This document shows, one piece after another, positions 37,796 to 49,600 of a stretch of DNA of 64,000 nt. Position 1 is the stretch's first letter; every line of letters begins with the position of its first letter. Origin of the DNA: Magnolia sinica (lineage: Eukaryota > Streptophyta > Magnoliopsida > Magnoliales > Magnoliaceae); assembly GCF_029962835.1 (NCBI RefSeq), contig NC_080583.1:2604001-2668000 (forward strand), given 5' to 3'. The notes beneath the pieces were generated by a model. It made no database searches, was not told the DNA's origin, and saw nothing but the letters and a program-made list of their open reading frames with translations. The translations under genes were made by a program, and so were the position numbers.

Positions 37796-40700
37796 TCCGG
37801 TAACCAGTCAAACCGCGTCTGCTCGTGTAGGTGTAGGGGCAGATACCTACTGCAAACCCAGCACAAGGTAAGGAGAACTTACATGAGATCCACTCCGTCC
37901 ATCAGGTCCTCTGCCTCATTTTCAAGCTCATAACAGAACCTTAAGACGATCCTCAACTCAAATAGGCCACACAACAAGGTACAGTAGGGATAAGGACGAC
38001 CACCGTTAGTTACGTATAGGATCCACGGTCGCATTTATATGCCATCCAATCCATTCAACTCATTCAACATACTAGGATAGAGGGGCCTACAAAAAATAAC
38101 TATTAAAAAGTCATGTGTACCAAACCCTATTAATATATATGTTTTAAGCATGTTTTTACCCTTTTATCAATGGTGTGATCCTCCTTAGTTTTTCATACAA
38201 CTGGTTCTTTGAATCAAGGCCATGGACGGGATTTGGCACCTGATGGACGGGATGGATCTCATGTCCATAAGGTCTTTCTCCCAACTTTGGTGAGAGGCAC
38301 GCCCCCAATACCCACGCGAGTGACGCTTGCGTTACCGAAAGATCTGCCTTTTGGGGCGTGTGCAACTAACTTTGGCACGTGAGAGAGACTGCCATAACGG
38401 AGGGTGGATGATGGACGATAGCGATTTTCAAGATACGCGTATTGGTACATGAGAGAGAGCACGCGTGTGTGTGTGTGTGAGGTTCACGTGACATCACCCA
38501 AAAGGCGACAGGTGAGAGAGGGTTGGCCTGTCAACTATCCATCCGGTTTGCAGTTGGTCGAAATTTATATATACAGCTCTTCGCGCGTGGATGTTCCGAA
38601 GAAGTAATTTCTGGAGCACATACCTACATGATGGACGTGTTTAAGATCCGGACCGTTCATTATGTGCTACACCGTGACAATACTCCTTAAAAAATTTAAG
38701 AAAATCAATTAACCAGTAAAAACCGACATGTCTCAAAAACTAAAGCGTTTGGCATCTTTTGTGGGGTTTTTTCATCTAAAAAATCTATGGCCCACTTGAT
38801 TAGTAAACATGCCTGCCTTTTAATTAGGTCTCGGCCAAGGAGGTCTTGCGTGTTGAACGGGTCGGATCTGACACACGGGTGCTAGGTTGGCTCATGAGCG
38901 CGGATCACCTATACATAATCACCTATTTAAGTGCTAGGTAAGGAACCTTCAAAGGCCAACTAGCTCTCGTGATGTAACCCTACGGAAAATTAGATATTTA
39001 AAAAGAAACGGAAATTAATTTGATACTCTGGCACCGTAGCACACTTGATACTCATGAAGTCAGAAATTATAACATGGCATACATCACCTCAAACTAAACC
39101 GACTAATTTGTGGATCTCACTGTCAATAATTCACATTCCCAAAATCAGACTGGTTGAAGAATCATAACCTTTGATTCTTCGACACTTGCTTGTTGAAATC
39201 CGACCAGTCAATATTATTAATTTCCAAACGTCCAATAGATGTCCCATAATCCAATAGTCAGATGATCAAATAAGTTTCTGCTTCATAATACATTTAAACT
39301 GGGACCCATAATTTAGACGGATTATTTTCAATTATTAAATAAGACGTATGAAATTTCTAATGCCTGTGTATCATCCATCATATGCTGCTACAGTATCTAA
39401 GTTTTTCTCAACAGAAAACACTAATAAAATATCTCTAAAATAATAGATATATAAGAAAAATTCCCTGACCGTCCATTTCACGGCCCATATCATGGATGGG
39501 CCAAAGAACAATGCATGGCAGGATAGTCAACATTTTGTGGATGTACGGTTAAAACGAGCACTCGAAGGTCAAACACAGAAAAGATGGTGGGCCCCTGATC
39601 TAGAGGATTCCTGCGCCAGCATCATATAAATCCAACGGTTTGATAACCGCCACGTGGACAAGGGACCATGGTGGGCCCACTGAACGTACTATCTTGATCA
39701 CCACGTAAGTTTCTAAATTGCCACGTGTGCAACGACTGACGTACATAGTATGACGTGCATCGCCGCCCGTTGCATATTTTCTCGTTAAAATATAAGCCGT
39801 CCATTTCGAAGCCAAAAGGCGTTTATCTTGCACGTGCATACACCTTAGGTTGAGAAAAGGTCGGTTGGATAAATCAATGAATTTTTCTTAATTTAAAAAA
39901 CTGCCCTTTACACCCGATCTTTTGGTGTTCGTGATTTTTTCATGGACGGTGTCCCATCGTTTGGACACGTGGCAGTGTGTGTAACATCCGAAACAGTCAT
40001 CAGAAAGTACATATTCCTTAGATGGGCCATAACCCAACAATCACAGCCATCTGAAACTCAAAATTATTTATATTGGAGAACTTCCAGGGAAAGAAATAAT
40101 CCTCCAATCTAACGGTTCAAATTGACCAATCCCCATGTATTTTGGTTTGTATCCCATCCAATGTATGGCCCACCTGATCATCGGTTTTGATCTGGTAAAA
40201 AACGAACACACACGTGCCAAATATCCTTACTGACTTTAGGAGGTATTTTCGATATTTTCCTATCGAATCGTGATATTTGCAAATGATTTTATTAGCTTTG
40301 AAGTCGGTACGTTGTCTTTGTTAATCCAGGGTTATTTTTGTCAATCGAGCAAATGAAGTTTGCTATTCCACGCGCGTGTAAGATCCCGACTATCCACACG
40401 CGGGGATAAGTAAAAATACGGACCACAAGATCTTGATCAGATTTTCCATAAGGTGGGACACACTATTTATGATATGGCCTCTACATGAGGCTATTTTATA
40501 TATCAGATAACCAAAGCATACCAAAAAACAAAAATCAACGGCTATAAAATTGTAAGTGTTCATACAATTTGTACAATAAGTACACCTGAAGACTGAAAGT
40601 ATCTAATTTTTAAATAGAAAATCTATATTTCCCACCAGAAGCAAAGTTCAGATCTACCACACGTGTCACATATTGGCACGTGGTACCGCGTGTGGATGAG

Positions 40701-41234
40701 CAGGGCTCGACACAAGAAGAAAACATTACACCACCCGCATTTTTTCAATACACTCCTTTTTATTTGTCGTTTAATACCTTTTTCGATTGTCTTTTCTCAG
40801 CTAAAGTAGAAAAAGTCGTACGCAGCAAAAATGTGGATGTAAATGTCATCGATCTTTATTTGCCATCACACCTGTCGAGCAATACTGATAGATGCTTGTT
40901 CTCACTCTCCACCATCTACACCCTACACGTGGAAACCATGTAGAGAAATCGGGACCGTTGATCTTGTAGAATGGACAGTGGAGGAGTTCAAAAGGATTTA
41001 AACGGTTAGGATTACCCATCAATGAGATTTTCGTGATTTGGGTTATTTACATGGTGGCCCACCTAATCTATGGTGCAGATCACCCTACTGGCTAGGGTGT
41101 GTTAGTATTGTTGGTGGGGAGTATGGTTAGCACACCGAATTGAATAAAGGTAGATGACATTTACACCCGAAAATTTTAAAAAGAGATGCATTTATTTATT
41201 TATATTATTTGGAATTTGGAGAGGGTACGAAAGA
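37796..41234. other. Intergenic and BLH upstream region
   Basis: No gene found. ACGTG-core words are frequent (near 38486, 39651, 39722, 39968, 40213, 40674), as in G-box/ABRE-type sites, but chance occurrence is likely given the composition. A TATA-like ATTTATATTA lies at 41198-41206. Confidence 0.45.
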
Positions 41235-41483
41235 GGAAGGAAAGAGGAAGAACAGCGACCTTTTCCTTTTCTCTTTGGTTTGTCTCGGATCATTTCCAAG
41301 ACTCCATTTTTATTTTTATTTTTTCTTCTTCTTCCTTTTCCAGAAGGCGATTGTTGGGAAGACTAGAGATATAGATAGATTAGAGAGAGAAGCTGAAGGA
41401 ATTCAAGAAAAAGCTTTCAATTCCACAGAGAAAGACAACGATGTCTGAGAGCTTTATACCCCTTTCAACAATCCAACTCTAAG
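41235..41483 (+). other. 5' UTR exon of the BLH gene, with a 13-codon upstream ORF
   Basis: The exon ends at 41483 before donor GTAACT. The UTR intron 41484-41659 contains a CT tract (41547-41579) and ends GATTGGCAG. An upstream ORF starts at 41441 and reads MSESFIPLSTIQL, with its TAA at 41480-41482, two bases before the donor. A second upstream ATG pair at 41708/41711 in the next exon opens a 9-codon frame that ends at 41737, overlapping the main ATG. The 5' end is a guess from a TATA-like run at 41198-41206. Confidence 0.55.
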
Positions 41484-41541
41484 GTAACTATGAACTACAT
41501 ACATCAATCAATCGAAATAGCGAAAAAAAAAAAAACCATTT

Positions 41542-41546
<5 letters not shown>

Positions 41547-41580
<34 letters not shown>
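41547..41580 (+). repeat. CT microsatellite in the BLH 5' UTR intron
   Basis: About 33 bases of CT, 80 bases before the acceptor. Confidence 0.9.
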
Positions 41581-41581
<1 letters not shown>

Positions 41582-41659
41582 CACCACAGCCTTTAGTTAT
41601 TGAAACCTGATCATGGGTCTTATCTATCTATCTTAATTGTGACCTATGGAGATTGGCAG

Positions 41660-43014
41660 GAACTGTTGGATCGAGAGGACCCACCATCGGCGACGGCAAC
41701 GAAGGAGATGATGAAGAAAATACAGAAATGGGAGTAATAACACAAACCAAACCTCTATTACCTCATCCTAACCACCCAAATCGGAGTGCCAAAACCGCTC
41801 TCTCCTTCTCCAGCCATCTTAATTCCATCACTTCTATGTCCCAGAGCTTCCACCAAGGCATCTTTAGTTTCTCCGATGGTTTTGAGAGATCGGTGCAACA
41901 GCAACAGCAACAACACATCGCCCAGCAAAGCCGGCGGGATAAGCTAAGAGTGCAAGGATTTGATCCTGCAACAGCTCCACCATCACTAGTATCTATAGAT
42001 GATGGATCTAATGAATTGCCTGGCTATGAGACCGGTATGCTGTCGGAGATGTTCAATTTCCCAGCTGGTGGGCCATCAGCAGCAGCTGATCTTCTTGAGA
42101 ATCAGATGGCATCGAATTACCGAATACCACGGCCTTCTCCACCTAACATTGAGTGGTATACAAAACAGCAGCTTGTTGGCAGTGACAACCGCAGCAACCG
42201 TAGCGAAACAGGTCATGGGAGTGTAGCCCAACATCATATTTCAGGCATGAATGCAGATTCAGCGGCCGCGATGCAGCTTTTTATCATGAACCCACAGGCT
42301 AGATCGCCTTCTCCTTCTCCCCCACCTTCTTCTTCTACACCACTCCATATGCTACTTCCTAATCCATCTCCACAAATTCAAGGTTTTCATGTGGGAGGGC
42401 AGGCAACATTCGGTACAAGCACAATCCAGCCGTCGCAATTCTCGTGGCCGACGGGTGAGAACATAGCAGGGATCAATAATGGTAGCAAGATAGGAGGAAG
42501 GGTGATAGAGAGCCATGGGCTTTCTTTATCGCTGTCGTCATCTTTGCAGCAGCTGGAGGCAGCAAAGGCTGCTGAGGGGATGAGGATGGAAGATGGGGTT
42601 TTTTACTTCAATCAAGGAGGTGGGCCATCTCCTTCTTCATCATCATATCCATTGAAGAATTTGGGGAGCCACCCACAACAAGGTCATGTGGGTTTTGGGT
42701 CATTAGCTGTGGTGAATGTGCTGAGGAATTCAAAGTACAGGAGGGCAGCCCAAGAGCTGTTGGAGGAGTTTTGCAGTGTTGGGAGAGGCCAGCTGAAGAG
42801 CTCTAGGCATGGGAAGAACAAACCCACCACAAACCCTAACCCTAATCTTGTGGGTAGTAGTGGTGGTGGTAGTAGTAGTGCTTCTGGTGCAGGTGGGCCA
42901 CAGCAACAACCAGCATCATCATCATCAAAGGATCCCCCTCCTTTATCACCTTCTGATAGGTTTGAGCATCAGAGGAGGAAGTCCAAGCTCCTATCCATGC
43001 ATGATGAGGCATGT

Positions 43015-43065
<51 letters not shown>

Positions 43066-43851
43066 TGAACGGGGTAGAAAAAGGGCGGCAGGGATGTGGG
43101 TGTTGTGTATGTTATTGCTACAATGGTTGTATAGTTCGTTCTGAATGGAGGGAGATTGCGTACTTTTAAGGGGATGGACTGTTGGGGGGCTTACTATTAG
43201 AGGGTATGTACAGGAGGAAACGACAGCCATTGGATTGGGAAGATCGTCTCCCTATCAGGACCTTATAACATGTAAGTTGTTAGAAAGGGCTACCGTTGGA
43301 AGAGATGCATCATACCCATACATGGTAAAAACTGCAGAAGAGCCATTGATTCCTTAGCTAAGCTGACCCAACAAAGGGATTGATTGGTTGGTTGGTTTTG
43401 GTTGTTTTCGTATTGACAGGATGGGTGGAAATATTCTTGTCTTTGTATACAATCATTTGTAGTGTAAGGTGGGTGCTTGATTTCATGCATTGATTATCTC
43501 TATTTCTGGAGGTGTTGTCATGCAATGGGAGACTCTCCATCTATTTCTATTCACAAAAAAGAATAAAGAAAGCTGTTTTGGGGTTTCTTCTTTTTTAGTC
43601 TTCTTGGAATTCCATAACCATGGTTGGATTCATAACAGTTCCTTCTAGACCTATTATCTTGTTTCTATTGTTGACTTGGTGTTTTTTCTTTCTTTCTTTC
43701 TTTCGTGACTGTAGTTAGTCTTCTTCAATGGAAATTAATCTAAGCTAATGACAATTTGCTCCCTCATGATTATCTTTATGTTAGCTATTTGGGTTTTTAT
43801 GATTTCTTATATATGTGGGTTTTTATGATTTTCTTATATATGAGGTTTTTT

Positions 43852-43910
<59 letters not shown>

Positions 43911-44026
43911 GTGTTGCCTTTCTATACTGATTTGGGTTAATAGTTTCTTTGCCTAAGAGTATGTTCCATGTCTCTCTGTTATGTTTTGTTAATGATTTGG
44001 GTTTTGTGATTTATTATCTAAGTGGG

Positions 44027-44083
<57 letters not shown>

Positions 44084-46581
44084 GTAAAACAGTACCAGTT
44101 AGTTATGATGACCTTCTTTTTCTTTAAGAATCGAGTTCTCTTCTCTTACTATTGCCTTGTATATGAATGTATCAGATGTATGGCGTTTCATACCATTGAA
44201 TTCCCTGTGTTTCCATTTGGGGTTGTTGCAGGTGGATAGAAGATACAACCACTACTGTGAGCAGATGCAAATGGTAGTGAACTCATTCGATTCAGTGATG
44301 GGCTTTGGAGCCGCAGCCCCATACACAGCCCTCGCACAGAAGGCCATGTCACGCCACTTCCGGTGCCTCAAGGATGCAATCGCCGCCCAGCTGAAGCACA
44401 CATGCGATCTACTTGGTGAGAAGGATGGTGCCGGTTCGTCATCAGGCGTCACCAAGGGTGAGACACCAAGGCTACGGCTGCTCGAACAAAGCCTCAGACA
44501 GCAAAAAGCTTTCAATCAGATGGGTTTGATGGATCAAGAAGCTTGGCGACCTCAGCGAGGCTTGCCAGAGCGCTCTGTCAACATCTTGAGAGCTTGGCTC
44601 TTCGAGCATTTCCTTCACCCGTATGTCTTCTTACTCTTATGTTTCATCTCTTCACCTCTCTTCATCCAGCAATGTGTGTAGCACATACTAGCCTTTCAAC
44701 AGTGGGCCCCACCATGCAGATTGTTGATCTTCATGGTCTACACACGTGAGAAGGGTTGTATGTTAAGCAAGCTAACCTACAATCTGTTGTAGGTGATTGC
44801 TGCTCTTCTCAATCTAAAACAACCCCAGGAACTAAAACCATCCAACCGTCTTTGAACTGGGGTTTGTTTCATAGTATAATAATCATTCAAAAACACACAG
44901 TAAAAGAGTCATGCTTGTACATCAATCCAAACCATTCAACCGTGGGCCCCACTTTTGATGTGGTTTGACAAAATTTCTGTGGTGGGTGATGCTAAGTGCT
45001 GGATTCAGAAAGATTTGCTTTCTGAGCTTGAATCATTTGACTATTTCTTCATTTTAACCGTCCATTTCATGATGTACAAATAGACGGTTTGGGTCATCTT
45101 TTTGTTTGACTTTTGGGTTTGGCGCGTCTAAAATGGGGCCCGTGATTTGGACGCTTCGGATTGAGGGATGTGCACCCCACTTGTATATGTGCATGCGAGT
45201 GAGACTCTGAGACGACTTACTACCACAGTTTTTAAAATACGAAACTAGACGAATTGAGTTGAAAACTCGTATGAGCTTTTCTGAATTTTTTCAGTAATAC
45301 TTAATATTTTAAGAGTACAATAATAGAGAAATGGACAGTCCAATCGATCCATCTGAACCGTCTATTCACTCCACAACACATTTTATAGACTACCATGCAA
45401 ATATTGCATTGATAAGGTGATTCAATCCATCTTTGATTTTGCATTATTTCCTCTAGCTATTTATTTTCCAAGCCAGGATTGCTTAACAAAAGTTATTCTA
45501 TAAAATCATATGTAATCCGTGATGTGCCCTAACAAATGGACAGATCAAAATATTGATTTGACATTTTGTGTAAACAATCTTGACCGTCCATATTAAAGTC
45601 CTTTGAACCCAATGGTTAGTATTTGTTAGATTGGTGTAATGTTTGCATGGTAGCCCATGAAAAGTGAGTTGGATATAAATACATTGTATTCTCTAAGTGT
45701 TCCAACGCAACTAATAGCACTATATCTTAGTGCTATGAGGGCATGAGCATTTTTGGCAATAATATATAAATAAGGGGTGCAACTCAGGCAAGTTAATTAG
45801 ATCCAGTTAAGGGTCAACCTCAGTCGAACCCAACCTTAAAAGAACCCAACTTTCAACCTGACCCGACCTAAATTGGAGCGAAAGGTGCTCAACCCAAACC
45901 TACCCAAATACATGTGATTATTCCCGACCTGATGTTATCCTATCAGAAATTGGTCACCCCAAAAGTCTTCGAACCCTACCTCAATCCGAGGACCTTGACC
46001 AAACCCAACTCGAACTCAGGTTGGATTAATCAGGTTCAGGTTCAGGTTCAGGTTGACTCGAACCCAAGTTTTAGCTCTAATACAAGTAATGTTGAGTCAT
46101 GCCGAGTCAAGTTGCTTTTATCAAATTAGACAATTATATCTAATTTTGACTGAGTTATGATTGGATCGAGCTTTTCATAGTCTTGGTTAAATCTAGTCAA
46201 GTTGACTCAGGCGAGTCAAGTTGATTTCTTTTTATTCTTCAGACAATCTACCCTACCTAAAACAAAACACAGGGCCCTCACCGAGCTCTTGAACCAATTA
46301 CCAAAAAGGTGAGTGTTAGAAAATTAGAATAAATGGTGGTAATCACTTTCAGTTATAGTTGTCATAGTAATAAAAGATGAATGGCAATGCAGCGTCCTTG
46401 TGTATTGTCTCTTACTTCTAAAAGCTGAGCAAAAGCTTCTTTCTCTCTTCTTTGCTTTTCTTACTGATACAAAACAGATGAATAGTCCCTAACTGCTCTC
46501 TCTCTCTAAACAGATGAATAGTCCCTAACTGCTCTCTCTCTCTCTCTCTAAACAGATGAATAGTCCCTAGCTGCTGCTGCT

Positions 46582-46638
<57 letters not shown>

Positions 46639-49600
46639 AGTTACTAGTAAAACTCTATTGGAATTGATATTTTCAACCCCAAAATCTGTTACTTGGGACC
46701 CCAACAAAGGGAATTTGCTCTTCACAACAGTCCATTGAGTGCTTTTTGTCAAATTCATTAGCCACCCATTTCCACACATGGGAAGGGACCCACTATGGAA
46801 ATAACAGCTGCAATGTCAGGCCATTAGTTTAGTGATCCAATCCATTTAATATGGGCCCCACTTCGGATGGCCCATGGACCAAAAAGTAATTCAGGTAGAA
46901 ATATTAGATGTTCCGGCAAACATACAGTTGGGTAAGAAAAAAAGCCCCCAATCACATTTATGAGTCTGCTTCCTCTGCAACGTTTGCAGAGTAAGGTTAA
47001 TTTACAACGCCTTGTTTGGGGCCCACCCTGATGTACGGCCAGCATCCAATCTGTCCATAAGGTGCAGTTCTTCAACTTCATCTTTTAAGCAAAAATCAGC
47101 TCGATAAAAAACAATGGTGGCCTCACGCCACAGGGAACGGTTGTGATGGGCATGCTCACCATTTAAACCACACCACATTTTTTATATGCCATCCAATCCA
47201 TTCATAAGATATCTCCCACCAGGATGAACGGACACTCCGAGAATCAGTCCATTCCCAATCTCATTTGGGCCATCCTACTTAATCTTTTTGGCTTTCCGCA
47301 TGATTTCACATGTTATGGCCCATCCAAGATCTGGGTCGGTCTGCTTTCTATGTTATTAGAAGAACATGAGAAAACTCACATGATGGTCGGATCAGATGAC
47401 ATGAACACATCATGGTGGACCCCACACCCGGCATAGTAGAATAAGCATATCCTACAAACGTAATAGAGAAACCAACCTCGTTATTATACATACTAATCCT
47501 TGGGAAGGATTTTTGGTGCACTGACCGTAAAAAGGTGTGGGGCCATCATATGAACGATCTAGATCACTGAACAGTAGGCCCCACTGGTAGAAACTCAAAA
47601 GCCGAACGTATGGTACAAACTAGAAACTATTGGTCGGAGCATCCCAGATTGGTTCTTTTCATTATCAGTAAAGGGAAGAGAAAGAGAGGGGACAGTGATG
47701 CAGTGATCATAGCTGTTGCTTTCATCACCCTCTTTCTTGATAATCACGCCCATGCTGCAGGAGAGGAAAGATAACCGTTCAATCCCATCTATTATTACGA
47801 GCGGTACCTAAAGCTCGGATCTTTATACGGTGGTCCAGGTGAGAGGACCTGATGTCATTTTCTCCTGTTTTTGCTCTTTTCCTTTTCTTCAGGTACCCTA
47901 GTGATGCAGATAAGCATTTGTTGGCCAGGCAGACCGGTTTATCGAGAAATCAGGTCCGTTCATCTTCGCCCACCTGATGCTAGATTTTCAAAACAATTTT
48001 TTCTTTTTTTTCTTTTTTCTTTTTTTTTTTTTAAATAAAGAGAGAGTAAAATTGAGGTAGTCCTCGGACGGTTGAAGTGAAATCCTAGTCAGCAAACTGG
48101 GCCATGTGGGTTAGTGTGAGACCCACTTCAGAAGGTGGGCCCCACCTTGGAGAGGCGATGGGCATGCTTTTTTTTTTCTGTGAGATGGTTCTAACCCGTT
48201 TGGACAAGCGGGATTGAATGTGAACCGTTGGTCATGGTGTTATTTACTCTGTGCGTAGATCGCATGGTTAGGATCGTTTCTGGAGAATCATTCTTTTTCC
48301 ATGGCCTATTCATGGTGGGACCCACGTCTTCGTTGGCTCCCATGACCCGTATGCATGCCTCAACGAGCGGACGTAGAATTAACTTTGGTAGTCCGCGGAA
48401 TACACTAACGAAACTCTTCACATAGCCCAAAGGGGCGACGACTCCTATTTCTACACGCGGAAGTGGTGAGCTAAACTCTACTCTCTCCACACACGTGTGA
48501 AAGATCCAGATCGTTCATAAGGTTGGAGACGGTCATCATCGATCGTATATTTACCGTCCATTTCTTTCATCAGCTGTTGTACAGTGCTCTGCTGGAAGTG
48601 TGCTCGAGTTCTCAGTTTGGACAAGAGGGACCATGGTTATGATATCCGTGCCGTTGATATGATTAGTCCCACTGAGGATGGACCGTCGACTAAATAATTC
48701 TCATGGTTGAAAGATCCAACGCATCAAATCTTTGCCCGTTCTGGTAAAGTGAACCATTGATCTATTTTTCTCTTAACCGTCTATTTTCTAGACAGTATCG
48801 AACGAGTCCATTGAGACACGTCAGATGCATGGCACATCCAAAGTAGCCAATCAAATCAACGGTTTAGATCACTGAATTTTGGGCCCACACACCGCAATCT
48901 GAAAACCCAAACATGGGCCGTCCATTGTACAATGTCCCTTTATCATAGGCTCATTGCCCAAACAAAAGGAGGATCGGCTTGACTCGGCTGCGCACAAAAG
49001 TGGGGACCACCTGATGAAATGACAGGATCTTCTACGCACGTGCCGCATTGCATGTGTGGGAAAGTTGGATCCTACTCCCGCGTGTAGCCATTGCATATCT
49101 ACCCAACGATAACAATAAATTCGGTTGAAGTTGCATATTTCGTGGGACCCACTTCTGTTAGAAAGTTCAACCCTTTTCTTTCTTTTTTTTTCTTTTTGCT
49201 CAGAAAACAGTATATAGGAAGAAGAGTGCAGATGAACAGTAGTTAATGCATCAGAAGTGGGACCCACACCATTTTTTTCTTTTTTTCTTTTTTTCTGTCT
49301 TTTACCCTCCACAAAATATTTTGTCTTGTGCCTGGGACCCACACTCCACCATATCAGATCCATTCATCCTGTGGATCCCCTCCATAAATGGCTCATGTTA
49401 CAAAAAATCACTGCTTTGTTGATCGGGTAGAATAGATCAATGTGCTGTCCACCATTACGGAAAAGGCCTTTATCAGGATAGGCAGGAGGGCCGATCTGTG
49501 ACGTTTTTCCACCTTGGGCCATCAATGGCAGGACACACAAGATGAGTGGTTCTGATCATCTTCCTAGGCCTAAGTAAGATGGTGGGACCCTTCCACTATT

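Noticed and set aside
43013..43018. GT donor for BLH intron 2
   Set aside because: It shifts the frame and stops within three codons of the next exon.
46472..46600. CRISPR-like spaced repeats
   Set aside because: The spacers are CT microsatellite, the copies are few, and this is a plant intron.
48869..49363. 164-codon minus frame inside BLH intron 4
   Set aside because: It runs through MITE-like and T-rich sequence; encoded residues are the GPT/VGP strings typical of translated GTGGGCCC repeats.
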